A stretch of DNA of 64,000 nucleotides from Engraulis encrasicolus. Lineage: Eukaryota > Chordata > Actinopteri > Clupeiformes > Engraulidae. A program made the position numbers and the translations under genes. Each line of letters starts with the position of its first letter. The first letter of the stretch is position 1. Shown in pieces: positions 1-19,900 of the stretch. The stretch covers positions 20,416,177 to 20,480,176 of the forward strand of contig NC_085869.1 of assembly GCF_034702125.1 (NCBI RefSeq), written 5' to 3'. The notes beneath the pieces were generated by a model. That model was not told the DNA's origin, did not search any database, and saw only the letters and a list, made by a program, of their open reading frames with translations.

Positions 1-166
1 AAACTGCTCTCTGGCCACAACAGAGTTATGAAGATTGAGTGGGAGAGTGGACCAGACTGAGGTTAGGTTAGTTTCTGCAGTGGTCTTGGCCTGGTACCAG
101 AGACGGCTTCATCACTTTGGCCTGCAGCTTTGACTAAAACCCCTCCTCATGCGCATGTCTTCTCAG

Positions 167-524
167 TAGGGCTGTAACGATACACTCAACTCACGATTCG
201 GTTTGTATCACGATTCATGACCTACGGTTCGATACACCCCTCGATTTTACATTTGCCAACATTATAATCTTTATGAATAAAAACTATGATAGTTCAAAGG
301 TAGAATAGGTTACAAGAGGCTACAAATAATGTTTAAACGTTTCTATATAATAATGATGATGCTTGGAAGCACTATCACTTCATATCATGTGGTTGTTTTC
401 TGGGCAGATGGGTATCAAAACGTTAAAAGGGCGTATCACGATACTGCCTCTTTGTATCACGATACAGTATCGTGACTCTGTGTATCACGATTTCTCGGTT
501 CGATACAATATCGTTACAGCCCTA
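167..524. mobile_element. hAT-like non-autonomous element
   Basis: The ends are inverted: the left begins TAGGGCTGTAACGATAC and the right ends GTTACAGCCCTA. Flanking 8-bp sequences CTTCTCAG (159-166) and CTACTCAG (525-532) match at 7 of 8 positions, as expected of a hAT target-site duplication. The interior is rich in short GTATCACGATAC-like palindromes and has no transposase reading frame. Confidence 0.75.
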
Positions 525-744
525 CTACTCAGCAGGGGCATGACGGAACCAGGCTACTGTGTCCCCACAAAGCTGCTGGTGTGGTGTGTCTACTCTGACT
601 CTGCTCTGTCTGCCCTGCTCTGCTCTGCTCTCTCCAGTGCAGTGCAGTGATTGCCACGCGATCTCTGGCTAATTGAACGAAGCAGACTTCTTTTGTTTGA
701 CTCTGGCAGTCTGGCAGCGCTGCAGAGAGACAGATGGCCACTTA

Positions 745-747
<3 letters not shown>

Positions 748-836
<89 letters not shown>
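748..836. repeat. (GT)n microsatellite
   Basis: An essentially pure GT run of about 89 bp. The Cys-Val and His-Thr peptides it would encode are artefacts. Confidence 0.95.
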
Positions 837-837
<1 letters not shown>

Positions 838-1758
838 CAGGGCATTGACAGAGGCAGAGAGTGTGGACCAGGACCCCCCCGCCCCCGCCCCCTCTTCCGC
901 TCTGTGTCCCTGGGGGAGGAGGGGGTGTTTGTGGTCGGATACGATCCTCTCTCCTGTCAGACCAAGAGGCCCCATAGCCGCTGATCATTTTATCTGGCCA
1001 GGCTACAGCGCAGGGGGCTTATATGCCACTGGCAAGCAACAAAACAGATGCACAGGCTTCTCACTGGCTAAAAGCATCATCGTGTAGTGTTAAGACAACA
1101 GTAATACATGCCATTGTCACGCACATGTAAACATAAGTGCAGTCACATCTCGACTGTACCTCCTTAGAGCATATAGAAATGTATAATGGGGGTTGGGTGG
1201 ACTCTGGCAGACGTGTCCAGCTGTTATGTTCAGTCAACATATGGTTATTTGCTGGACAGAAAGAACGCTGTACACAAAAACTGTAGAGTGTAACGTTGAC
1301 TGCTGAATGTGGTGTGCATTGTTTTGGTGGTCATGATTTTTCCAAACCTGTCCTTGGATATTCCACAGATGCTGAAATGGTAATAGCACTGGCTGGTTGT
1401 ATTAAAATGTATGCATTGAACTTCATGACCGATGGGCTTGCAAACATGTCAAGTTGGTGCCATTGCTGAGCAATTTCAATCTTCTGTGCCAATGCCTGTT
1501 ATATATGAAGAGTTTGTTTGCAAAACGGTGTTTCTCCATTTTGTAGAATGTTGGGAAATTGTCATTTTTGTATTGAGTATTCCATTGCATTGTATAATGC
1601 AAAATAATTCACACATAGGTGATAGGATCTCTGAACAGTCATTTTCAATAATGAAATGCAAAAGTCAAAAATGGTGGATACACCGTTTTGCAAATAAACT
1701 CTTCATATACAATTTCACATTAAAATAGACTTTGACTACTTTGATTCCTGGGACTTAC
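837..1758. other. Intronic stretch, nothing recognised
   Basis: This lies downstream of myo1b exon 3 in the direction of that gene and is therefore intron. It has a C-rich patch near 870-900. No exon with usable splice sites is visible on either strand. Confidence 0.5.
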
Positions 1759-7571
<5,813 letters not shown>

Positions 7572-8107
7572 CTGCAGAAGACAAAAACATAATAAACAAA
7601 CGATCTTCAAATGATCTTCACTGAGGGTACCTCAACAATCATTTGACGTAAACACTAAACAGCAGTACATGTCTATGTCAGCAAAGAATGCATTTACTGA
7701 GTGAATACCGAGACATGTTAGACATTCTGAATACATATGCAACAGCAGTGCATGTATTAGCTTTGGGGGGTTCATCTCAGGAGCAACTCTGATCAACCGA
7801 GTAGTATAACAAACTCTAAACATAGACAACTCAAATAAACTCTCTTGTTGGCTGTTATTTGTTCAGCGGTGGGTTCAGAGCGGAGGGGGAACAGTTTTGA
7901 CCGTCTTCGTACAAATCTGTCCAGAGCACCATGGACATGAGGAATTCCTAAGGGCATTATGTAACGGAGGAAGAAGCCTGCTCTTGACCTTGGCTTATTC
8001 CCTTGGCTTTCCCAAAATCACTTCTCAATGCAGAGCTGCTTTTTCCACCCATACTTGCTTGGATTGACTCAGTCAGTCTAGTGAACAAACACAATGCGAT
8101 TAATGCA

Positions 8108-8143
<36 letters not shown>

Positions 8144-8838
8144 ACGCTGATGTCCATGCCATGCCGTCTCTCATGTCCCTCTACTTATATTTGAATATGT
8201 TTGTGCAACAGCCGGCCGGGGCTGAAAGGGTCTATGGCTAAAACGACGGACAGGGGAAAAACACAAAGACACTGCTGGTGGAGGCACATTTTCCCCCTCT
8301 TCGCTGCTCTCCTTTGGCCAACTAATCCAGGAGCTATAGCCGGGCAGATAAAGGGAGGCCTTGGCCACATTCACCGGCCTGATACAGGGGCTTTAGTGAA
8401 CCCCTAAGCCTGTGTGCCCCTGTTAAAACAGGGGAGGCCAGCCTGATGGGACATCGCTCTCCCCTCCATTGTCAGAAGCGTTCGTCCACCTCATGTACTC
8501 ATCCTCTGCAGGACGCACTGTACCATCAACAGGAAAACAACCACAACACAAGGCTCCACTCTGAACTGCACTGCAGATGACCAATTTTACTACCGTTACT
8601 ACCAACTCGTCAACAAAAGCAAGCTATGTACACACAACACAAACATCTCGGCTCCGCCTGCCAGAAAAGTTCCCACAGCACAGGCAAGCATTTACACACA
8701 CAGTGTCATCATTGCAGTCTGGCTGACTGAGTAAAGGGGGGTTGTGAAATTCAGGCATTCCACCACAGGACATGCAGAGAGAGCCCAGGGAGGAGGCTGG
8801 AATGAATCCTCAGGCAACGGGTTCGGAGTGGAGTGGAG
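7572..8838. other. Upstream of myo1b coding start; no exon recognised
   Basis: This should contain myo1b intron 1, because exon 2 begins with an acceptor. The untranslated first exon and promoter cannot be located. The only clear repeat is a (CT)n run at 8111-8142. Confidence 0.4.
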
Positions 8839-9037
8839 CAGGGTTGCCAGATGAGGCTGATGATTTCCAGCCCAAAAAATTCTCAAAACCTGCCTAGAAG
8901 CACAAAATCCCGCCCAATTCTAATACTTTCTATGGCAAAATTTGGGCAGGTTTTTCTGCTAAATTGCCATTTTTACCCGCACACGGCCATTCTAATCAGC
9001 CCAATTGGGTGGGAAACAGCCCAATCTGGCAGCACTG
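8839..9037. mobile_element. hAT MITE, family G copy 1
   Basis: Ends CAGGGTTGCCAGAT and ATCTGGCAGCACTG are inverted. Perfect 8-bp duplications GAGTGGAG flank it (8831-8838 and 9038-9045). A second copy in the opposite orientation lies at 60640-60831. The length of 199 bp leaves no room for a transposase. Confidence 0.85.
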
Positions 9038-9140
9038 GAGTGGAGTGGAGTGGAGTCACTGACACAGCAGGCTCTGACACAGCACAGCTGTACCACTGAA
9101 GAGCTCAGATGCCTACAGCCCCCTAGACATCACCAAACTG

Positions 9141-9509
9141 GCCCAGTCCAGGCTCAATCGGCTGGGCACTCGACTGCTACGCTGGCGACCTGGGTTCTAT
9201 TTTTTTTTAATTTATATTTTTTTGGTCTTTTTGACTTTATTCATGATCGGGCAGTGAAGGTGGGGAGGGGACAGGAAGCGAGTGGGGAGAGAGAGAGAGA
9301 CGGGGAAGGGCCGGCAAAGGACCAGGGTCGGGAATCGAACCCGGGTCAGCCGCATGGTAGACGAGTGCCCTACCGGTTGGCCACGGCAGGGCCCGCGACC
9401 CAGGTTCTATTTCGGCCTGATGTCATTTGCCAAACCCTCCCCATCTCTCTCTTCCTCCCTCCCTGCTAATTTCCTGTCTCTCTACTACTATTCTGTCACA
9501 ATAAAAAAT
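9141..9509 (+). mobile_element. tRNA-derived SINE interrupted by a second SINE
   Basis: The outer SINE (9141-9202 plus 9413-9509) begins with a CGGCTGGGCACTCGACTGC head and has a pyrimidine-rich body and A-rich end. Perfect 14-bp duplications ACATCACCAAACTG lie at 9127-9140 and 9510-9523. The inner SINE sits inside its head region. Confidence 0.8.
9203..9394 (-). mobile_element. Nested tRNA-derived SINE (minus orientation)
   Basis: Read on the minus strand it starts with a tRNA-like head, CCCTGCCGTGGCCAACCGG, with a GGTTCGATTCCC B box, and ends in a poly-A-like tail (T/A-rich on the plus strand). Imperfect duplications of about 18 bp around GCGACC...GGTTCTATT flank it (9185-9202 and 9395-9412). 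A sister copy is at 31471-31663. Confidence 0.8.
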
Positions 9510-9523
9510 ACATCACCAAACTG

Positions 9524-11200
9524 TCCATATCACAGACCCAAGAAGAGATCACTTTGCCAAACTTATATTCAAGAATCACACAAGCACAAGGATAAACGAT
9601 GATCTTGAATATCATTCATGGAAAATACTTCATATCAAGACTTCAGAAAGTTCCACCTTTCAGATGACCTAACTGTACTTTTATGTACCTTCATGATTGT
9701 ACTTGAGTTATTATTTGTGTCAGTAAATGTTAAAAGTCAAGTCAATTTCAATGGATTTAGCTGCCATTTCTGATGCTCTGGTATACAAAGCTAAAGCATA
9801 ACACCTTCTCTGCTTTCTTACTTCAACAACTTGATTTGTGTTTCACTCTTCTGTGCTACTGTAAGAACCTGACTACTGTAGTGGAAAGAGGGCCTAATTT
9901 CATGGCATTCCCACACTATAAAAACGTGCATAAAAACAGAAATTCCAAACGTGAGACGGGGTCCTAAATCCACCTCCCTGGTGAGAAGACAATTCCAAGT
10001 TTTTTATTTAAGTTGTTTCTATGGTGCTGCTGCATAGCAACCTTCAGAAAGCTATCGAGAAACAAATTCCTCTGTATCCCTTTTTCAGCAGCATTTCTCT
10101 CAGCTTAGCTCAGCCAGAAGGATTCTATGTTATGGGCTGATAAACCCACTTGGCTGGAGGTAGTGTCAGTGCACGTTCTTCCCGGTCTAGCTTCATTTCC
10201 ATATCTCTCCCCGCTCTAGTAATCCACTGGCTGGGGATGAAGCTTTCAGTAAAATGTGGCCGAGGCTTTGACAGCTCCTCATCACATTGATCTCGCTGCT
10301 GTGTCAGTGGTTCTCAGTCAACTCAGCCGTACAAGGACTGTCAGCGAAGAGTCCAAGTACCACATGTTTGGGATTTGGGACTGAAACAAACATATCTTTT
10401 CAAATGTGTTTTACTGTGTGCAGACAAAAGAGCAAATACTGTCATTTGCCTTTTAATGGCAAAGTTGGATGCAATACTATGCAAGCTCTCTGCTCAATCT
10501 TTTTGTGCTTTGACATTTAATAAAGAACTGATAGTACTGGCTTTCTGCAAGACCTGATTCAGACCACAGTGAGTTAATGGAGATGTGACTAGATGTCGAG
10601 GGGTGCACCAACTTTTACCACTGACCACTCTACCAGCAACTTCACCCACGTTCAATTAGGGAGAAAGATTTTGGATTCAGATGTAGGAGCATAAGTCTGG
10701 GTCTTAAATCATTATCTAATGTCATTACATCGAGAAGCCCAATCTAATAATTAGAAATAACAAACACTGCAAAAGTCAGAACCTGACTAAAACAATACGC
10801 TGATGTCTTGTTAAGTATACCACTGAGTACCAAATACAGAGAATGTTGACGTGTAAAATTAAGTTGATCGCATGTTGTCGACATTCAACAAGTGATTATA
10901 ATCATCTTTGCATCTCCTGGTCATTCTGTATATTAAGTAATAACAAGGGGTACCAAAACAAGTTATTCAAGTGTCAATGACAATATGGCAGCCATATTAT
11001 TGGCACTGAACGCAGTATTGTCCTTTTCCGTTAATTAAGTGCACCAAATATAGCTATCCAAACAGGCATAGTAAATAATAACCTATTATTTGGCACAGAG
11101 CCATTATTAAAAGTTAAGTACCCTGAGCGCAAATGACTTCTGCGCACGCACCAGGAAGATTAATGGAGCAGTTGCAGCAGGCATGACCTGCGCACATGTC
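9524..11200. other. Non-coding, nothing recognised
   Basis: AT-rich sequence without splice-bounded coding potential or a clear repeat boundary. Short open frames here have no recognisable protein similarity. Confidence 0.4.
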
Positions 11201-11330
11201 CAGGGCCGGATTAATGCACAGACTAGACATGGCTGCAGCCTAGCCTAGCATTTGTCGTGAAATTTGCTTTCTGGGGGCCCCACAGCAACCTGTAGCCAAT
11301 GGGGCCCCAAGCCATCTTAATCCGGCCCTG
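11201..11330. mobile_element. Short hAT MITE
   Basis: A 130-bp element with inverted ends CAGGGCCGGATTAATGC and CTTAATCCGGCCCTG. Perfect 8-bp duplications CACATGTC are at 11193-11200 and 11331-11338. Confidence 0.85.
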
Positions 11331-11338
11331 CACATGTC

Positions 11339-13941
<2,603 letters not shown>

Positions 13942-14268
13942 TTGCATTACTTCTGAGGTGGCTCAAAAACATTTGTCCTAACCAATTCACAAGCATGCAT
14001 TTGCTTGCTAATAACCACACATATGGGCAGTGCCATGATGGTGTGACAGCACTACAGTGATGTGGCAAGGTTTGATAAGCCACATCATTACATTACATTA
14101 CATTACATTGCATTTGGCAGACGCTTTATAACCAAAGCGACCTTCAAAAGAGGACATAATCAAGCCAACATCACAAGCAAATACAAAGTGCACAGGAGAT
14201 ATACAAAACAACAGGTGCAGTTGCAAAGAGGGGTTAGGGTTTTTTTTTAATATAAAGAGTAAATAGCG

Positions 14269-14418
<150 letters not shown>

Positions 14419-14439
14419 ATCATGTCAGGAGTCTGCCCT

Positions 14440-14664
14440 GGGGCAAGGCCAGTTCAAGCATTAGTCTAGTAGATTCTCTCGAAAGAGGAATGTCTTTAGT
14501 TGTTTCTTGAAGGTTACAAGAGATGTGCTTAGTCTTGCTGCCTCTGGGAGACTGTTCCACCACTTGGGTACCACAACGGAGAACAATCTTGACTGGGAGT
14601 ACCTAGAGCGACTGGATGGCAGAGCCAGACGGCTTGTGCTGGATGAGCGCAGTTCATCATGCAT
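14440..14664 (-). mobile_element. LINE ORF2 C-terminal remnant
   Basis: The minus strand encodes a stretch containing LFSVVVPKWWNSLPEAAR and then LVTFKKQLKTFLF. The pattern F(S)xxxPxxWNSLP...SFKxxLKTxLF is typical of the tail after the reverse transcriptase of fish L2/CR1-type LINEs. No intact reverse transcriptase is present. TTACATTACATTGCATTTGGCAGACGC-type repeat sequence at 14086-14160 may belong to the same composite. Confidence 0.65.
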
Positions 14665-16733
14665 GCAAACACAATTGACAGCACAGCACAGGTGGACTTT
14701 TCACAATACTCCCCCAATGTTGGCAAAGAAGTTTTCAAACTTCATCCCATACATGCGACAGAGACAATAGAATATGTTGGCCATAATGCCTGTTGTTGAG
14801 GGGGATAGCCGTTCAATTGTTCTGCTGAAACTTTGCCAATGCACCACACATAAAGCATGCGTAAACCAATCCCGTTTGGATAATCAATAGAACCACCAGC
14901 TGCTCGAGATGCATGGGTTTAGCTCTAGCTGAGAATGCTGTGCGGGTGTAGTACCACATTGAATACTGTGCATGAAGTATGTTCGTGGAAAGGCACTACT
15001 TTTTTGTTTTGTTTAACTGCTGCACGCTGTTGCCATGCAAATCTGATCACATTTCCCTAGAACTATCCAAATGGTAGTAGCCTACTTGTAGCATAATACT
15101 TTACCATGACTGGACAAAGTGTAATGTGGAAGCTGTATTGCCTATTGGCTGACTAGTAATCACTGCAAAAGGAATAGCCTGCTGCTTAAGACAAAAAACA
15201 TGTTCCTCAACGCAGTGCACTGTGTGCATTGTCTCCGGTACACTCGTGAAGTTCTCTCTACAACACTTCAAACCACTAGCCTATTCCACCATTGTGGAGG
15301 ATCCTATTCCATTCACAGCTTTTACGCATTCTTTGGTCGGCATACATGAATCATCAAAACTTTTAATCTACTGATTACAGTTCAACTGTTCGGTTGCCAT
15401 ACGCAAATGCATTGTGCCAGGTTCTGTTCGGTTATGAGGACGCACAAAGGAGCACATGCTTAGTCCTGTACAGAGCTCAATAAAGTGCTCAGTCGGCGTC
15501 ACAAAATTTGACTGGGAAAGGCATACAGCATTGGGATAAAACCGCTGTCAAGTCTTTGTATCAAAATAGCATCTGTTGTTACAAAACCAGAGTAGTAGAC
15601 ATTACTTATACATTACAGTAGGGAATTCCATTTCCCCTTGAAGGGTGGCGAATATTCACTGTAAACCGTTAAATCAAAGAAAAGTCAGGGATAATAGAAA
15701 ACATTTGGGCAGCCTTCCCAAACTTGTCATAACCGATACATAATTTTCATCGAATTTGAACTCTAACCCCCTACAGAAAATGGGCTAATGCTGAATTATG
15801 TTAAACACTTCAGCCACTACTGGGCACTGTACATAAACTGTGTGAAGTGGTTAACATAATGCACTTATCCCGTTTACAACATTTTTTGACAAATATGTCC
15901 AGCCGAGTTCAGCACCAGCTGCATATTATACATGTAGGCTATGAGGGCTTAAAGACTCTGTGAAACTGTGAATGGCCAAGCTGAACGACCCCCCTTGACA
16001 TGTTTGGAAATAAAATAAAAGTACACCTCCAACCTTATCTGTAAAACATCAACGCCACAAAATCTAAACTTATGCACACTATGCGCATACTTGCGTATAC
16101 ATTATGCCACCACAACCAATTATCCAAGGTGACAAGGCACCCTGGAGAAAGTTTTAAGATGCAGTACAACTTGCCTTTTGTGCAAAGAAATCCCCTCCTT
16201 CAATCCACTCTTGTGAATAAATGTAGGTTCCAGATGTTACTTTGAAAAAGTACGCAGGCTTTGATTCCTTTATACCCCTTCCCTGGTCAGAACTGGAGGC
16301 TTTATCCACCTTGTAGAATGAACCAGGACGCGTCTCCCGCCCAGCTCTGTTGGCACTCAATTGAAACAGTGGAGAAGTGGAGACTACTGGGCTCCACGAC
16401 TCAGGGAGTGGCCTGCTAAATGGTCCTCAACTCTGATCACCTCTCTCTCTCTCATCGCACACAAAAGTATGGCCAAGCCCCTGTACAACATGATGCTGTT
16501 GCATGGCTCACATATGTGTCAAGCAAAGGAGAACGTCTCCCCCAGGCGGCCTTTAACGACATTGCATGAAACAGCTGGACAAGTAGGCCTACACTAGTCC
16601 TACACATTAACAAATGTATTCTGCAACGACGCATCTTGACTGGAAAATATGTAAATTATGGAATACTGTAATTAATATGTCCCTTTCCAAAGCGCGCGCC
16701 ACAGGGTTGCGTAATTTGGTAATTTGGATGCGT
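14665..16733. other. Upstream of pofut2, no gene seen
   Basis: About 2 kb without recognisable exons. It becomes CpG-richer from about 16680 toward the pofut2 start. Confidence 0.4.
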
Positions 16734-16955
16734 CCAATGAGAGCGGCGCTTACATCCAGTCGTCTGTTTCCTTACAGCATCTCAATTTCACATCTTCGTT
16801 TGCTCTAATGACACTTTCTTACGTTTGTGAAACTGATCAGTCAACGGGTTTTAACATACCAAGTGATTGGAGTGATTGAAGTTGCCATGCAACCAACAAC
16901 GCCTCGCCTGAACATGTGTTACCTTCCCCGGAAGTGCGTGGCTTAAAGAGACATG
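16734..16955 (+). promoter_or_regulatory. pofut2: TATA-less promoter region of pofut2
   Basis: CCAAT is at 16734-16738. CCGGAAGTG at 16928-16936 is a consensus ETS/GABP site. The start codon lies in ACATGGCGGA (16951-16960), which resembles the YY1 motif found at the start of many housekeeping genes. No TATA box is seen on this strand. The transcription start is inferred to lie near the ETS site. Confidence 0.55.
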
Positions 16956-19900
16956 GCGGACCCAGGAGCAGCTACAGTTACATTTTTATGGGTGTACACA
17001 GTGTATTGTAACGTTTTTAAAATTGTAACATTGTTACTCTCAGTATTGTCACTATCTGCGTCCGATTCTGCGTTCCACGCAGGAAACACAGTCAATCAAC
17101 CTGCATCCGCTAAGGATCTGCGGTAGGTAGGCTAGTTCCACTGTACAGCTGTTGCATTCTATTGCTGACCAAATATCTATAATGTTACAGTTGTAAATAG
17201 CATGGTTTATTGAGACACAACGCCTTTTTAGACGTCAAAAACTCATATAACGCATTTTCTATCGCTAACACCTAATGGAACGGCAACGTTTTAACAGAGA
17301 CGATCTATATGCATTAGAATAGAGAATCTTTGGTTTTAATATACGGACTACTCCGTTAGCTGCAGCCTGCTACCCCAAGTGATTTCACATTTTGGTGTTA
17401 TTTGGTGTTATTTGGTGTTAGGTACTTGCTTTACGATGTGAACCCACCTGAGGGGTTCAACCTACGGCGAGATGTGTACATCCGCATGGCGTCGTTGGTG
17501 AAGACACTGAGAAAAGAAGGCGACTGGGTGCTGGTGTTGCCACCCTGGGGTCGTCTATACCACTGGCAGAGTCCTGACATCCACCAGGTTCGCATACCCT
17601 GGGGAGAGTTCTTCAGTGTAACCAGCCTTCAAGCAAATGTACCCGTCATAGAGTATGAGGAGTTCATCGCAGGTAAGACGAGATGCAGCTGATCTCAGAT
17701 TTCAATGGAATGCACACTGTGACTCTCCATGTCTCTTCTTCCACTCACCTCCAGAGTCAGGAGGCCCTTTTGTTGACCAGCTACTGGTGCTGCAGCACTA
17801 TGCCGAGGGATGGAGTGATGGGACGTGGGAGGAGAAGGTGGATGAGCGACCCTGCATTGAGCGCCTCGCGTATTCCAAAGACAAGCAGGGATATTACAGG
17901 TAACGTAGGCCTATTGCCTGTCTTTCAAGTACTAACTCTCTGGGGTGTGGGTGGAGGGAGGCTTGGTATTGTAAGATACAGTCCCAAGAAAAAGTTTGTA
18001 CACCCTTTGAAATTTCTTACATTTCTGTCAAAATTGGTCATAAAACATGGTCTGATCTTCCCAGAAATCTCAAGAAGGAACAATCAGAGTCTGCTTTAAT
18101 TAATTCCACCCAAACATTTACATGTTATCATATTTTTATTGGTCATAAGGCCATAACATTCACAGGAGAGCAGGGCATAAGTAAGTACACCCTTGCATTA
18201 AGTAGGTTTTAACCCTCAGTTAGTGGCAATATCATCAACCAGACTTGTCCTGTAGTTGCAGATCAGATTTAAAAAACAATCTGTTTGTATCTTGTCTCCC
18301 TCTTCTTTAGAGAACTGACTCTCGTCAGCAAGGTTTGTGGGATGTCTGGAGTGCATAGCTTTCTTGACTTCATGCCATATGATCTCAATTGTTTTTTTTT
18401 CAGGGCTTTGACTGGGCTATTCCAGAATGTGTATTTCATTATTATGAAGCCATTCTAAAGTCGATTTGCTTCTAAAGTGGGTTGTTGTCACATTTCAGGA
18501 CCCATACTCTTGTGTGCTTCAACTGTGTGACAGACTACCTCACGTTTTTTCTGTAAAATATCACAATAAACTTGAGTTCATTGTTCCACTGATAATAGCA
18601 AACTGTCAAGGGCCTGAGGCAGCAAGGTAGCCGCATATAATGATGCTTCCGCCACCATACTCAGAAGAGGAGATGTAACCCAGAATCGCTAAAAATGGGA
18701 TTCATTCTGCCAATCTAAAATGAATGGGGTTTCTGTCCAAAAAAATATTGCTGCACCTTTGAGGTTTGCGAAAAAGCATTTATATGCTTCATAGAATTAC
18801 TGCAAAATATTCTGTAGACCAACGTTGAAATCAAAGTTGAATTGTTCAAGGGAACACACAATGTCATGTTTGGAGGAGAACTGGAGAACCACACACCTTC
18901 ACCAAAACATCATCTCCACCTTTGAGTATGGTGGCGAGAACATCATTATATGCGGCTACCTTGCTGCCTCAGGCCCTTTTCAGTTAGCTATTTTCAGTGG
19001 AACAATGAATTCAGAAGTTTATCGAGATATTTTACAGAAAAAAGTGAGGTAGTCTGTCACACAGTTGAAGCACACAAGAGGATGGGTGTTGAAATGTGAC
19101 AACAACCCATACTTTAGAAGCAAATCGACTTTAGAATGGCTTCATAATAATGAAATACACATTCTGGAATAGCCCAGTCAAAGCCCTGACAAAAAACAAT
19201 TGAGATTATATGGCATGAAGTCAAGAAAGCTATGCACTCCAGACATCCCACAAACCTTGCTGACGAGAGGCAGTTTTGTAAAGAAGAGGGAGACCAGATA
19301 CATCCAGATTGTTTTGTTAATCTGATCTGCAACTACAGGAAACATCTGGTTGAGGTTATTGCGACTAACTTAGGGTTAAAACCTATTGAATGCAAGGGTG
19401 TACTTACTTATGCCTTGCTGTCCTGTGAATGTTTACATCTTATGGCCAATGAAAATATGAAAACTTGTAAATGTTTGGGTTGAATCAGTTAAAGCAGACT
19501 CTGGTTGTTCCTTCTTGTGATTTCCGGGAAGATCGGACCATGTTTTATGACCAATTTTGACAGAAAGGTCAGAAATTTCAAAGGGTGTACAAACTTTTTC
19601 TTGGGACTGTATATTTGTGACTTTGTAGTAAATCCTTTCGAATTGCTTTGAATAAAAAAAGTGTGCGTGTGTGTGTGTATGCGTGCGTGTACGTGTTGGA
19701 TCAAAGAGCACATAGCACAAGTTTTTTTTCTGTACAGCGTGGTTGCTCTTTCACTGTCATTCGATAAAAATACGTCTGGAAGGGTGTGATATCCCTGAGA
19801 CTGGCGCCACTGAATCACTGTGTAGTGCATCTCATACATAATGCCTCCAGAGACAAGCACCTTTTGATTCCCACATCCAAATTAGAGCTGATGGTCCCTC

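Noticed and set aside
651..1087. Open frames of Cys-Val and His-Thr repeats across the GT microsatellite
   Set aside because: Pure dinucleotide translation without splice context or conservation. The same applies to frames at 1755-2347, 13664-14379, 37543-37769, 41100-41454, 43522-43790 and 53841-54057.
9005..9602. Overlapping open frames of 154 and 106 codons
   Set aside because: They run through a MITE end and two SINEs; the sequence is repeat-derived, not protein-coding.
14461..14770. Short plus- and minus-strand frames as a gene
   Set aside because: The minus frame is a LINE tail and the plus frame is its shadow.
16150..16340. Minus-strand GGGTATAAAGG followed by AAAAG/GCAAGT as a possible myo1b promoter and first exon
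   Set aside because: A TATA-like word plus a GC donor is too little evidence, and there is no way to link it to exon 2 without transcript data.
18825..19483. Tc1 transposase as a functional gene
   Set aside because: Only C-terminal fragments in shifted frames remain; the N-terminal DNA-binding part and a continuous catalytic domain are missing.
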